A stretch of 64,000 bases of DNA from Halalkalibacter suaedae (GTDB lineage Bacteria; Bacillota; Bacilli; Bacillales; Bacillaceae_D): NCBI RefSeq assembly GCF_017939705.1, contig NZ_JAGKSQ010000007.1, positions 62,001 to 126,000 on the forward strand. The letters are read 5' to 3'. Positions 43,987 to 53,430 of this stretch are shown here, one piece after another. The position numbers and the translations under genes were made by a program. The notes beneath the pieces were generated by a model. The model searched no databases, was not told where the DNA came from, and saw only the letters and a list, made by a program, of their open reading frames with translations. Numbering within the stretch: position 1 is the first letter of the stretch; every line of letters begins with the position of its first letter.

Positions 43987-46020
43987 ATGAGAAAGCAAAC
44001 GGCAGGAAAACGCCTTTTCCAATATGCTCTTCTGTATAAACGGACGATTATCATCGCATTATTGATGTTAACTGTTGCTGTTGCCGCGGAACTAACTGGG
44101 CCTTTTATTGCAAAGAAAGTTATTGATGATCATATGATGGGAATTGAAAGTCCTTGGCAACAAGTTATGACAGAGGATGATAAAACAGTTACTTATCAAG
44201 GGTTGCTATATAAACGGGCTCAATATGTGACGAGTGATGATGAAGTTGGTGAAGAACTGTTACAACTTGTTCAAGTTGGTCGTTCCTTTTATGCTGTTGA
44301 TGAGCATTTGGCCTTTGATGGTCAAAGAGAACTCAACGGAACGAATTTAACAATCACACAAGGTGAAAACGAAGCAAGCTATACGGCTGTTCCTTTGACA
44401 CAGTCAGAGCTCATTGCTTTTTATCAACCAGAAGTTCGTCCAATCATTATGCTGCTTGCATTTTACGTTGGATTGCTTCTGTTCGCAGCCTTCTTTCAGT
44501 ATGGAAAAGCAATACTATTGCAAAAGGCTGCAAATCGAATTATTCAAAGAATGAGAACCGATGTTTTTGAGCATATTCAACGAGTACCGATCAATTACTT
44601 TGATAATCAACCAGCAGGTAGGATTGTTTCACGTGTAACAAATGATACCGAGGCCATTCGTGAACTCTATGTAAAAGTGTTAGCGACATTCTTTACGAGC
44701 GGGATTTACATGACTGGAATTTTCGTTGCACTATTCTTACTAGACACAAGACTTGCATTAATAACTATGTTAGTTGTGCCAATCATTTTAGTGTGGATGT
44801 TTGTCTATCGTAAGCTAGCATCAAAGTATAATTATTTAATTCGTACAAGAGTTAGTGACATTAATGGAATGATTAATGAATCGATTCAAGGAATGCCAAT
44901 CATCCGTGCCTTTAGACGAAAGGAACAGATGTCAAAGGAATTTGAAACATTAAACCAGGAGCATTTCACGTATCAGAATAAGCTATTAAGCTTAAATGCT
45001 CTAACATCCCATAACCTTGTATCTGTCCTTAGAAATCTTGCTTTTGTTGTTTTGATTTGGTATTTTGGTGGCCAATCGATGACTGCTGCAGGGCTCGTCT
45101 CAGTTGGGATGCTATACGCCTTTGTTGACTATTTAAATCGGTTATTCCAGCCAGTAACAGATATTGTTAACCAGTTAGCACAGCTGGAGCAGGCTAGAGT
45201 TTCTTCAGAGAGAGTGTTCGAGCTTCTAGATGAAGAAGGGGAAGATGTAAGTACAGAACAGCTTCCGAGATATGAGGGACATGTGAAGTTTAATGATGTT
45301 TCTTTTTCATATGATGGTGAGCATGATGTCTTAAAGAACATTAGCTTTGAAGCGAGAAAAGGCGAGACCGTTGCATTGGTTGGTCATACCGGTTCTGGTA
45401 AAAGCTCAATCATTAACTTACTCTTCCGCTACTATGATATTAAACGTGGTGAGATTACGATTGATGGTATCAATGCACAGACAATGCCTCGTCAGCAGCT
45501 AAGAAAGCACATGGGGATTGTTCTTCAGGATCCGTTCTTATTCACTGGTACGATTGCAACAAATGTTAGCCTAGAACACCCAACCATTTCAAAAGAGCAG
45601 GTTATTAAAGCATTGCGTGATGTCGGAGCGGATCGCTTTATCGAGAAGCTACCGAATCAATATGATGAACCAGTTCTAGAAAAGGGGAGTACATTATCAG
45701 CTGGTGAAAGACAGCTAATCTCTTTCGCACGTGCATTAGCATTTGATCCAGCCGTCTTAATTTTAGATGAGGCAACAGCGAATATCGATACCGAGACGGA
45801 AGCGATGATTCAGCATGCCTTGAATATTGTCAAAGAAGGAAGAACAACCTTTATTATTGCTCATAGATTGTCGACGATTAGACATGCTGATCAAATTCTT
45901 GTACTTGATCACGGAGAAATTGTTGAACGAGGCAATCATGAAGAGCTTCTTCTTCAAAAGGGGAAATACTTTCAAATGTATCAGCTTCAACAGGGAAGAG
46001 AAGTATCTGTTGTCAGCTAA
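43987..46020 (+). CDS. yheH: ABC multidrug exporter half, YheH/BmrD-like
   Basis: A 677-residue partner of YheI. It carries an insertion of about 90 residues between TM1 and TM2 (near residues 48-145, starting GIESPWQQVMTEDD), a feature of BmrD/YheH (673 residues in B. subtilis). The ATPase has GHTGSGKSS, LSAGERQLISFARAL (altered signature, SAGER for SGGQ) and ILDEATANIDTET with the catalytic Glu. With YheI it should expel drugs; expression is probably inducible by translation inhibitors through the upstream attenuator. A terminator follows after 8 bases. Confidence 0.93.
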   Translation: MRKQTAGKRLFQYALLYKRTIIIALLMLTVAVAAELTGPFIAKKVIDDHMMGIESPWQQVMTEDDKTVTYQGLLYKRAQYVTSDDEVGEELLQLVQVGRSFYAVDEHLAFDGQRELNGTNLTITQGENEASYTAVPLTQSELIAFYQPEVRPIIMLLAFYVGLLLFAAFFQYGKAILLQKAANRIIQRMRTDVFEHIQRVPINYFDNQPAGRIVSRVTNDTEAIRELYVKVLATFFTSGIYMTGIFVALFLLDTRLALITMLVVPIILVWMFVYRKLASKYNYLIRTRVSDINGMINESIQGMPIIRAFRRKEQMSKEFETLNQEHFTYQNKLLSLNALTSHNLVSVLRNLAFVVLIWYFGGQSMTAAGLVSVGMLYAFVDYLNRLFQPVTDIVNQLAQLEQARVSSERVFELLDEEGEDVSTEQLPRYEGHVKFNDVSFSYDGEHDVLKNISFEARKGETVALVGHTGSGKSSIINLLFRYYDIKRGEITIDGINAQTMPRQQLRKHMGIVLQDPFLFTGTIATNVSLEHPTISKEQVIKALRDVGADRFIEKLPNQYDEPVLEKGSTLSAGERQLISFARALAFDPAVLILDEATANIDTETEAMIQHALNIVKEGRTTFIIAHRLSTIRHADQILVLDHGEIVERGNHEELLLQKGKYFQMYQLQQGREVSVVS

Positions 46021-46027
46021 TCGAAAA

Positions 46028-46073
46028 TAAAAAAGGGTATCCAAAGGAGAATGACTCCTCGGATACCCTTTTT
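46028..46073. terminator. Bidirectional terminator between yheH and fumC
   Basis: AAAAAAGGGTATCC pairs with GGATACCCTTTTT around a second small stem (GGAG/CTCC). It serves convergent yheH and fumC. Confidence 0.88.
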
Positions 46074-46083
46074 ATTTATAGTA

Positions 46084-47472
46084 TTATTCACTAGGATGGA
46101 CCATTTTTTCAGGACGAACATATTTATCAAAGTCTTCAACAGTAAGAAGTCCGGTTTCTTCTGCCGCCTCTCTTAATGTTAATCCCTTTTGATGGGCAAG
46201 CTTAGCAATTGTTGCAGCATTCTCATATCCAATATGGGGATTTAAGGCTGTAACAAGCATCAGAGATTGATCCAAGTTTCTTTGAATTACATCAAGGTTT
46301 GGTTCAATTCCAACAACGCAATTATCATGGAATGAAGTAATTGAATCAGTCAATAATTGAACTGATTGTAAAAAGTTATAACCGATAACAGGTTTAAACA
46401 CATTCAATTCAAAGTTACCTTGACTTGCAGCAAATCCGATAGTAGCGTCATTACCCATCACCTGGCAGACAACCATTGTTAAAGCCTCACTTTGCGTTGG
46501 ATTTACTTTCCCCGGCATAATTGAACTACCAGGCTCGTTTGCAGGGATATTAATCTCACCGATCCCTGAGCGGGGTCCACTTGCTAACCAGCGAACATCA
46601 TTAGCAATTTTCATCAGATCAGCTGCCAGAGCCTTCAATGCCCCATGTGTATAAACCATTTCATCATGACTTGTAAGTGCATGAAATTTATTCTCTGCCG
46701 TTCTAAATGATTTACCTGTTAGTTGACTAATTTCTTTAGCAACTAGCTCACCGAATGCGGGATGGGCGTTAATACCAGTACCAACTGCTGTTCCCCCAAT
46801 AGCAAGCTCACGTAATGTTTCTAAGCTTTGCTTAATCATTTCTTCGCTTTTCTCAAGCATACGATGCCAACCACTTATTTCTTGTCCTAGTGTTAACGGG
46901 GTTGCATCCTGTAAGTGAGTACGACCAATTTTAATGATATCGTCAAATTGATCTGATTTTGTTTTGATCGTTTGTTTAAGCTTGGTTATTGCAGGTAATA
47001 AAAAGTCTTCCATTTTCATTAAGGTTGCAATATGTAATGCCGTTGGGAACGTATCATTTGAACTTTGTGAATGGTTGACGTCATCGTTTGGATGGACCTT
47101 TTCCTCTATTCCTTTTTCTTTTAACAGTTGATTCGCACGGAAAGAGATCACTTCATTCACATTCATGTTAGACTGAGTTCCGCTTCCTGTTTGCCAGACC
47201 TTTAATGGAAAATGATCATCAAGTTTACCTGTTAAGATTTCCTCAGCTGCTTGTTCAATGACTGCTGTTTTTGCCTCACTTAACTTACCTAGCTTGTGAT
47301 TGACACGGGCTGCACTCATTTTCAGAATAGCAAAAGCATGAATGAGTTCAATTGGCATTTGTTCCAGACCAATATTGAAATTCAGACTACTACGCTGTGT
47401 TTGAGCACCCCAATATTTATCTGCACGTACTTCAATTTCACCCATTGTATCCTTCTCAATTCTCATGTTCAT
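46084..47472 (-). CDS. fumC: Class II fumarate hydratase
   Basis: A 462-residue fumarase of the iron-independent, homotetrameric type: fumarate + water gives L-malate in the TCA cycle. Seen are [15 protein letters not shown] (substrate-binding), [16 protein letters not shown] and the superfamily signature [11 protein letters not shown]. The ATG at 47472 follows AAGGAGG at eight bases. It is monocistronic, convergent with yheH and divergent from the iron importer. Confidence 0.96.
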   Translation of the reverse strand: MNMRIEKDTMGEIEVRADKYWGAQTQRSSLNFNIGLEQMPIELIHAFAILKMSAARVNHKLGKLSEAKTAVIEQAAEEILTGKLDDHFPLKVWQTGSGTQSNMNVNEVISFRANQLLKEKGIEEKVHPNDDVNHSQSSNDTFPTALHIATLMKMEDFLLPAITKLKQTIKTKSDQFDDIIKIGRTHLQDATPLTLGQEISGWHRMLEKSEEMIKQSLETLRELAIGGTAVGTGINAHPAFGELVAKEISQLTGKSFRTAENKFHALTSHDEMVYTHGALKALAADLMKIANDVRWLASGPRSGIGEINIPANEPGSSIMPGKVNPTQSEALTMVVCQVMGNDATIGFAASQGNFELNVFKPVIGYNFLQSVQLLTDSITSFHDNCVVGIEPNLDVIQRNLDQSLMLVTALNPHIGYENAATIAKLAHQKGLTLREAAEETGLLTVEDFDKYVRPEKMVHPSE

Positions 47473-47585
47473 ATGATCGCCTCCTTAATAGTAATGGTAA
47501 AAAAAAGCAGAGTATGAAGTCAACTAAAAAGATGAATCCCTTTTACTACTATGTGCATGTGACGGAAAAAATAATAATATAGTTA

Positions 47586-47615
47586 TTGACAATGAGAATC
47601 ATTACCAACTATACT
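47586..47615 (+). promoter_or_regulatory. Promoter with Fur box, iron importer
   Basis: TTGACA (47586-47591) and TATACT (47610-47615) are 18 bases apart, and the spacer contains ATGAGAATCATTACCA, a Fur-box match. The same design is used at the petrobactin promoter. Confidence 0.85.
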
Positions 47616-47623
47616 TGTTAATG

Positions 47624-47646
47624 TAGTGAGAATGATAATCGATTAT
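47624..47646 (+). promoter_or_regulatory. Second Fur box, iron importer
   Basis: TGAGAATGATAATCGATTAT lies just downstream of the -10 element, about 25 bases before the substrate-binding protein start. Tandem boxes suggest tight iron repression. Confidence 0.75.
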
Positions 47647-47668
47647 TAAAAAGGGGAGAAATACACAG

Positions 47669-48673
47669 ATGCAGGGGAAACAGAGACTAAAGATATTTTT
47701 ATTTGTTTTGTTAGCGTTTACGATTTTCTTAACAGGTTGTAATCAGGAGGACGCAGCTCCTGCTGAGGATACGGAACCAGAAACGACAGAAGAAACAACC
47801 GAGGAAGCAACAGAAGAAACAAGTGATGTACGAGAAATTGAACATGCGATGGGAACAACTCCAATTGAAGGAACCCCAACCAAAATTGTGACCTTATATC
47901 AAGGAGCAACTGATGCTGCAGTAGCGTTAGGAATTAAGCCTGTTGGTGTTGTTGAGTCTTGGGTACAACAACCTACATATGAGTATCTTCGTGATGATTT
48001 AGAGGGTGTTGCTATTGTTGGGTTAGAGAACCAACCGAATCTTGAGGAGATCGCAAAGCTAAAACCAGATCTAATCATCGCATCTAAGCTTCGTCATGAG
48101 GAAATTTACGAGCAACTTGAAGCAATTGCTCCAACAGTGACACATGAGTCAGTGGAATTTTATAAGGAAACGCTTGAGTTAGTTGGTCAAGCTACAAATA
48201 AAGAAGCAGAAGCAGACCAAATTCTAGCTGATTGGGATGCGAGAATAGCTGATTTTCAAGGCAAGGTATCAGAGAAGTTAGGAGATCAATGGCCACTTAA
48301 TGTGTCTCTCCTTAATTTCAGAGCAGATCATGCACGTATTTACTATCAAGGATTCGCAGGAGCAATCTTAGAAGAGCTTGGCTTTACACGTCCAGAAAAT
48401 CAGCAAGTGGATGAATGGGGAGTTCAGCTTCAAGATAAGGAAAGCATTCCAGAAATGAATGCAGATGTATTCTATATCTTCAATGAAGATGATGAAGCGG
48501 TTAAGAAAACATTTGATGAATGGACTAGTCACCCATTATGGGAAAACCTTGATGCCGTTAAAAATGACCAGGTATTTATGGTTGATGAAGTGACTTGGAA
48601 TATGGCTGGTGGTATTCTAGCTGCAAATCTAATGTTGGATGATATTTATGAGCGCTTTGAATTAGAGCAATAG
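47669..48673 (+). CDS. Iron-siderophore ABC transporter substrate-binding lipoprotein
   Basis: A 334-residue lipoprotein with signal peptide ending at LTGC (Cys24), an acidic Glu/Thr-rich linker (residues 27-55) and a type III periplasmic-binding fold (VTLYQGATDAAVALGIKPVG, KPDLIIASKL, DEVTWNMAGGILAANLML). It captures ferric siderophore outside the membrane. The gene order with two FecCD permeases and no ATPase matches B. subtilis yfiY-yfiZ-yfhA, a hydroxamate/citrate-siderophore system that borrows the ATPase YusV. Petrobactin as ligand is possible given the asb operon, but not shown. AAGGGGAG precedes the start. Confidence 0.92.
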   Translation: MQGKQRLKIFLFVLLAFTIFLTGCNQEDAAPAEDTEPETTEETTEEATEETSDVREIEHAMGTTPIEGTPTKIVTLYQGATDAAVALGIKPVGVVESWVQQPTYEYLRDDLEGVAIVGLENQPNLEEIAKLKPDLIIASKLRHEEIYEQLEAIAPTVTHESVEFYKETLELVGQATNKEAEADQILADWDARIADFQGKVSEKLGDQWPLNVSLLNFRADHARIYYQGFAGAILEELGFTRPENQQVDEWGVQLQDKESIPEMNADVFYIFNEDDEAVKKTFDEWTSHPLWENLDAVKNDQVFMVDEVTWNMAGGILAANLMLDDIYERFELEQ

Positions 48674-48683
48674 GAACAGCAAA

Positions 48684-48728
48684 AAGCAAGGATTGCGAGA
48701 GAAAAAAATCTCTGCAGCCCTTGCTTGT
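48684..48728 (+). terminator. Intra-operon stem-loop after the substrate-binding protein gene
   Basis: AGCAAGG-TGC-GAGAGA pairs with TCTCT-GCA-CCTTGCT around an A-rich loop, followed by only a weak T tract (TGTTTCTATTT). It lies between the binding-protein and permease genes and likely trims or partially ends transcripts, giving more binding protein than permease. Confidence 0.65.
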
Positions 48729-48761
48729 TTCTATTTAATTATGACTGAAGAGAGGGAGAGC

Positions 48762-49772
48762 ATGAGACATTTATTTTCTCGTATTCCTGGTGTAGGTCTT
48801 GTCTTAATGATTTGCTTATTTATTCTTTTGTTTTTTTTAAGTATGGCACTTGGGAAAACACCTATACCATTTCCGATACTAATTGATGCAATCTTTAATT
48901 ATGATCCAACTAATACAGAACATATGATTATTATGACCTCCAGATTGACAAGAGCACTAATCGCAAGTGTGATTGGGGCAAGTTTGGCGATATCTGGTGC
49001 ATTGATGCAAGCGTTGACAAGAAATCCGCTAGCAGCTCCCGACATATTTGGTATTAATGCAGGTGCGTTATTCTTTATTGTATTTGCAGCTACTTTCTTT
49101 TCTATGTCCTCGCTCGTTGGCTATATGTGGGTAGGCTTTTTAGGGGCGGCTGTTGCAGCAACCTTTGTATACGTAATTGGTTCATTGGGGAGAGACGGGT
49201 TAACCCCTATAAAAATTGTACTAGCAGGAGCGGCAATTACAGCTTTATTTGTTTCATTCACGCAAGGCTTGCTGGTCATTAATGAACAAGGTCTGCAAAG
49301 CATTTTGTTCTGGCTTTCGGGTTCCGTTGCTGGAAGGTCGATTGATATGTTAATCCCGCTTTTACCTTTTGTGATCTCAGCGTGGGTAGTGTCAATGTTC
49401 TTAGGTAGATCAGTTAATATTCTCCGTTCAGGTGAAGACGTTGCAAGAAGTCTAGGTCAGCGAACCTTGCTGGTGAAGCTAGTGATTGGGTTAATTATTG
49501 TTTTTCTTGCGGGCGGTTCTGTTGCTATCGGTGGGGCGATTGGGTTTATCGGATTGATTGTACCTCATATCGTCAGAGGAATGGTAGGGATAGACTACCG
49601 CTGGGTGCTTCCATATTGTGCATTTGGTGGTGCTGCATTGCTCCTCCTTGCTGATATTGGAGCCAGATTCATCATTATGCCTCAGGAAATGCCAATCGGT
49701 GTCATGACGGCAATGATTGGGACTCCATTTTTTATCTACATTGCTAGAAAGGGGTTAGCTAAAGGTGAGTGA
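48762..49772 (+). CDS. FecCD-type iron-siderophore permease
   Basis: A 336-residue permease with about ten membrane helices and family motifs SLAISGALMQALTRNPLAAPDIFGI (in full at about residues 80-105), GGSVAIGGAIGFIGLIVPHIVR and the EAA-like loop. It forms the membrane channel with the next gene. ATG 48762 follows GAGGGAG; a longer frame from 48693 would start inside the stem-loop and is rejected. It overlaps the next gene by 8 bases. Similar to YfiZ (333 residues). Confidence 0.92.
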   Translation: MRHLFSRIPGVGLVLMICLFILLFFLSMALGKTPIPFPILIDAIFNYDPTNTEHMIIMTSRLTRALIASVIGASLAISGALMQALTRNPLAAPDIFGINAGALFFIVFAATFFSMSSLVGYMWVGFLGAAVAATFVYVIGSLGRDGLTPIKIVLAGAAITALFVSFTQGLLVINEQGLQSILFWLSGSVAGRSIDMLIPLLPFVISAWVVSMFLGRSVNILRSGEDVARSLGQRTLLVKLVIGLIIVFLAGGSVAIGGAIGFIGLIVPHIVRGMVGIDYRWVLPYCAFGGAALLLLADIGARFIIMPQEMPIGVMTAMIGTPFFIYIARKGLAKGE

Positions 49773-50799
49773 TATCAACTTTCGAAACAAGTCAGGTTCA
49801 ATTTCCTTTCAAGTAGAAAAAAGAAATATTAAAGCATTCATTTATCTAACGATTGTGGTACTTATCACATTATTTATCGGAATATCTGTTGGTAGTACAT
49901 GGCTTAACCCAATAACTGTTATTACCCATTTGCTGGGTCTTAGTGATGAACATACGTATATCATCCATACCCTCAGGCTTCCAAGAGTTCTATTATCCTT
50001 TTTAGTAGGAGCAGCATTAGCTGTATCTGGTTTGATTCTGCAATCCTTGGTACGTAATCCTCTGGCCTCTCCAGATATTATTGGAATTACTGGTGGTGCG
50101 TCTGTAGGAGCTGTTTTCTTTTTAATTACATTTGCAGGAACAGTGAGCATCAAATGGCTCCCTGTATCAGCTATTACTGGTGCATTACTAGTGGCGATTC
50201 TTGTCTATTCTCTGTCATGGAAAAATGGAATTACACCAATTCGTCTTGTACTTATTGGAATTGGTGTTTCAGCCGGAATGAGTTCACTAACAACAATGAT
50301 GATTGTCTTAAGCGAAATGGCAATCGCGACAAAGGCATATGTTTGGCTAACAGGTAGTGTGTACGGAGCTAACTGGGAGAATGTCTACGGCATGCTGATA
50401 TGGGCATTGGTCTTTATCCCGCTTACGTTTCTTTTCTCAAGAACGGTTAATGCTAAGCAGTTAGGTGATGATGTTGCGACTAGCTTAGGTATCCATGTTC
50501 AGCTGCAGCGCTTTGCACTGCTTTTTATCAGTGTTGTCCTGGCTGGTTCTGCCGTTTCTTATGCTGGGGGAATTGGCTTTGTTGGCTTAGTTGCACCACA
50601 TATTGCAAGAATGATCATTGGGCGATCCTTTGGTCCACTTATTTTTAGCTCTGCCTTAATTGGTGGACTACTTGTTTTAGTTTCCGATATTATTGCACGA
50701 ACGGCCTTCTTGCCATTGGATCTGCCTGCAGGTGTATTCACTGCTGGAATTGGGGCCCCTTTCTTCATCTACTTACTGTTTCGTAAAAGAAATATGTAA
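49765..50799 (+). CDS. FecCD-type iron-siderophore permease
   Basis: A 344-residue second permease with LAVSGLILQSLVRNPLASPD, SYAGGIGFVGLVAPHIAR and about ten helices, similar to YfhA (343). The GTG start at 49765 lies within the end of the first permease gene. No ATP-binding protein follows; the next gene is rpiA. The energy-coupling subunit must therefore be encoded elsewhere. Confidence 0.92.
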   Translation: MSDINFRNKSGSISFQVEKRNIKAFIYLTIVVLITLFIGISVGSTWLNPITVITHLLGLSDEHTYIIHTLRLPRVLLSFLVGAALAVSGLILQSLVRNPLASPDIIGITGGASVGAVFFLITFAGTVSIKWLPVSAITGALLVAILVYSLSWKNGITPIRLVLIGIGVSAGMSSLTTMMIVLSEMAIATKAYVWLTGSVYGANWENVYGMLIWALVFIPLTFLFSRTVNAKQLGDDVATSLGIHVQLQRFALLFISVVLAGSAVSYAGGIGFVGLVAPHIARMIIGRSFGPLIFSSALIGGLLVLVSDIIARTAFLPLDLPAGVFTAGIGAPFFIYLLFRKRNM

Positions 50800-50869
50800 C
50801 CTCTTTCATCAGCGGCAGTTGTGATATACTAGATGTGGAAAATAGATACATAAAGTGAGGGATAGAGAC

Positions 50870-51568
50870 ATGATTTGGGAAAATAAGATTGCGACAACAT
50901 TACAATGGTCTAGTGAAATTTCAAATCTTGAAGCAAAGCAAAAAGTAGCAAGGAAAATGGCTGAAAGAGTTAAAGATGGTGATGTCATTGGCATAGGCTC
51001 AGGTTCAACGTCTTTTTTGGCACTTCAGGAAATTAGTAAAAAGGTAAAACAAGAACAGTTAAATGTCCTGGCGATTCCAACGTCACATGAAGTTTCGCTA
51101 ACATGCTCTATTTTAGGAATGCCTACCTCAACATTATTAAATGCTCGTCCTGATTGGGCGTTTGATGGGGCAGATGAAGTTGATCCACAAAAAAGCCTAA
51201 TCAAAGGTAGAGGTGGAGCGATGTTTGCAGAAAAGATCGTCATGAAGAGCTGTGAAGAAAATTATATCCTAGTAGATCCATCAAAGTTTGTAACTTACTT
51301 AGGGGAGAAATTCGCAGTACCAATCGAGGTTGATCCACGAGCTGTGAATCTAGTTGAGACGGAATTAGCTAGATTACATGCAACCGACATCAGCTTGAGA
51401 ATGGCAGTATCTAAGGACGGCCCTGTTATCACTGAAACCGGAAATCTTATTTTAGACGTAAGGTTCAAAGAGATTCCTACGAGCTTTGAAAAGGAAATCA
51501 AAGCAATCCCAGGAGTGATTGAGACAGGTTTATTTATTGGCTATCCAATTGAAGTATTATCAACATAA
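50870..51568 (+). CDS. rpiA: Ribose-5-phosphate isomerase A
   Basis: A 232-residue enzyme of the non-oxidative pentose phosphate pathway that interconverts ribose-5-phosphate and ribulose-5-phosphate. Seen are the phosphate-binding GIGSGSTS loop, DGADEVDP with the catalytic Asp residues, KGRGGAMFAEKIV and the ILDVRF segment. ATG 50870 follows GTGAGGG; an in-frame GTG at 50855 is less likely. Monocistronic, with its own terminator. Confidence 0.95.
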   Translation: MIWENKIATTLQWSSEISNLEAKQKVARKMAERVKDGDVIGIGSGSTSFLALQEISKKVKQEQLNVLAIPTSHEVSLTCSILGMPTSTLLNARPDWAFDGADEVDPQKSLIKGRGGAMFAEKIVMKSCEENYILVDPSKFVTYLGEKFAVPIEVDPRAVNLVETELARLHATDISLRMAVSKDGPVITETGNLILDVRFKEIPTSFEKEIKAIPGVIETGLFIGYPIEVLST

Positions 51569-51579
51569 TGTCTTATTTA

Positions 51580-51617
51580 AAGTCTTCCTCAAGTCAATTG
51601 AGGAAGACTTTTTTTAT
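51580..51617 (+). terminator. Terminator after rpiA
   Basis: AAGTCTTCCTCAA pairs with TTGAGGAAGACTT, followed by TTTTT. Confidence 0.9.
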
Positions 51618-51708
51618 TGTCTTAAAAGCAGAACTAGTTTTCTTATCAAGAGTTCAGGGAAGAGATAGTTTATGAGGTAACGTTTGTAATTTTGAATGGG
51701 AGGAACAT

Positions 51709-53118
51709 ATGAGTGCTGAAATAGTTGGATTTAGTATTATCTTAATCGGTATATTATTATTACTTGGGAAATGGATAAGGGTGAAATTCTCTATTTTTCA
51801 GAAATATTTCTTACCTAGTTCGATCATTGCTGGTTTTATTGCTCTACTATTAGGTCCTGAAGTGCTAGGTAAGATATTCATTCTTTTTCAGGGCGAGGAG
51901 ACATTCCTATCAGATGGCCTCTTCCCTGAGAATGTCCTTGATTCTTGGTCAACCTTTCCTAGTCTTTTAATTACAGTAATCTTTGCAAGTCTATTCTTAG
52001 GAAAAAGGATACCAAGCTTAAAAGAAATTTGGTTCACTGCTGGTCCCCAAGTTTCCTTTGGGCAAACGATTGCTTGGGGTCAATATGTTTTTGGATTACT
52101 TCTAACTTTATTAGTCTTAACACCGTTTTTCGGTTTGAACCCAATGGCTGGTGCCTTAATTGAGATCGGTTTTGAAGGTGGACACGGAACAAGTGCTGGT
52201 TTGGAGGAGACCTTTGTAGAGCTTGGATTTGCAGATGGTGCTGACCTTGCGATTGGTTTAGCAACCGTCGGAGTCGTTTCCGGTGTTGTTATAGGTATTA
52301 TCTTAATAAATTGGGGAGTTCGAAAAAATAAAACGAATATATTAACTGATCCCAATGATCTACCTGAAAATAAACTAAGAGGCATCATTGAACAAGGCGA
52401 GCGTCCATCTGCTGGGAAGATAACGACTAGTCCTGAATCAATTGAACCTCTTGCTCTACATATTGCTGTCTTAGGTGTCGCTATATTAATTGGTAAAGGA
52501 TTATTAGAGGGATTAATCTTTCTTGAAAGTATCACCTGGGGAGCGTGGACAGATACAGAGATTATGACCTATCTTCCACTGTTTCCATTAGCTATGGTTG
52601 GTGGCGTGTTATTACAATTATTTATTAATAAATTTGATACCTTTAGGCTTGTCGATCGACAAATAATCTTACGTGTACAAGGATTTGCACTAGATTTTCT
52701 TATCGTCAGTGCAATTGCTACATTGTCTTTAACAGTAATCGGCAACCATTTGGTACCTTTCCTTCTGTTAGCTCTAACGGGGATTGTTTGGAATGTTGCT
52801 GCTTTCATTCTTTTAGCACCTCGTATGATACCGAATAATTGGTTTGAAAGAGGTATCGGTGATTTCGGTCAGTCAATGGGGATGACCGCAGCCGGCTTAA
52901 TGCTAATAAGAATAGCTGATTCAAAGGGAGAGACTAAGTCACTTGAAGCCTTTGGGTATAAACAATTAATGTTCGAACCAATGGTAGGTGGGGGTCTCTT
53001 TACTGCAGCATCGGTGCCATTAATTTATCAGTTTGGACCAATACCCGTGTTTATTTTTTGTTTGGTTATTATGCTTGGCTGGCTCGGGTTAGGTTTGTTT
53101 TATTTTGGTAAAAAATGA
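51709..53118 (+). CDS. gltS: Sodium:glutamate symporter family protein
   Basis: A 469-residue polytopic protein of the ESS (GltS) family: about eleven helices, with the duplicated re-entrant-loop motifs GFEGGHGTSAGLEETF and GDFGQSMGMTAAGLML. It should import glutamate with sodium. It is about 70 residues longer than E. coli GltS owing to a longer central cytosolic loop (about residues 215-245, NKTNILTDPNDLPENKLRG). The start follows GGGAGG. A family A repeat lies just beyond the stop. Confidence 0.85.
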   Translation: MSAEIVGFSIILIGILLLLGKWIRVKFSIFQKYFLPSSIIAGFIALLLGPEVLGKIFILFQGEETFLSDGLFPENVLDSWSTFPSLLITVIFASLFLGKRIPSLKEIWFTAGPQVSFGQTIAWGQYVFGLLLTLLVLTPFFGLNPMAGALIEIGFEGGHGTSAGLEETFVELGFADGADLAIGLATVGVVSGVVIGIILINWGVRKNKTNILTDPNDLPENKLRGIIEQGERPSAGKITTSPESIEPLALHIAVLGVAILIGKGLLEGLIFLESITWGAWTDTEIMTYLPLFPLAMVGGVLLQLFINKFDTFRLVDRQIILRVQGFALDFLIVSAIATLSLTVIGNHLVPFLLLALTGIVWNVAAFILLAPRMIPNNWFERGIGDFGQSMGMTAAGLMLIRIADSKGETKSLEAFGYKQLMFEPMVGGGLFTAASVPLIYQFGPIPVFIFCLVIMLGWLGLGLFYFGKK

Positions 53119-53124
53119 TAAAAA

Positions 53125-53355
53125 GAGCTTGGAGAAGAGTGATTTAACTAATAGAAAATCCGAACATGATAATGGCTGAAGTAAACCGCTACTGAAATAT
53201 ACTTCGCTTTCCGCGGGAAGCGCTGAGCCTCCTCGTCTACGCCTGTGGGGTCTCACCTTTGGCTTTTGCATCCCGCAGGAGTCTACGTATATTTCATCCG
53301 CTACGTGATTGCTTGTTCGGTATTTCAGTTAGACACTTTATTTATGTCCAAGTCT
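53125..53355. repeat. Family A intergenic repeat, copy 5
   Basis: A 231-bp copy in the same orientation as copy 1, from GAGCTTGGAGAAGAGTGATT to TATGTCCAAGTCTG, in the convergent gap between gltS and the MFS gene. The intact internal site GGCTTTTGCATCCCGCAGG corresponds to the site occupied by the MITE in copies 4 and 6. Confidence 0.88.
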
Positions 53356-53384
53356 GTTTTTTCACTGTCTTAAAAGCATAACTT

Positions 53385-53425
53385 AAAAGGGATGAATCCA
53401 AATTCTTGAGATTCATCCCTTTTTG
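53385..53425. terminator. Terminator between gltS and MFS genes
   Basis: AAAAGGGATGAATC pairs with GATTCATCCCTTTT, with A- and T-rich flanks on both sides. It lies six bases before the stop of the convergent MFS gene. Confidence 0.88.
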
Positions 53426-53430
53426 TTATA

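Noticed and set aside
52080-52535. 151-codon - strand frame inside gltS
   Set aside because: It is antisense to the conserved transporter core, with no ribosome site.
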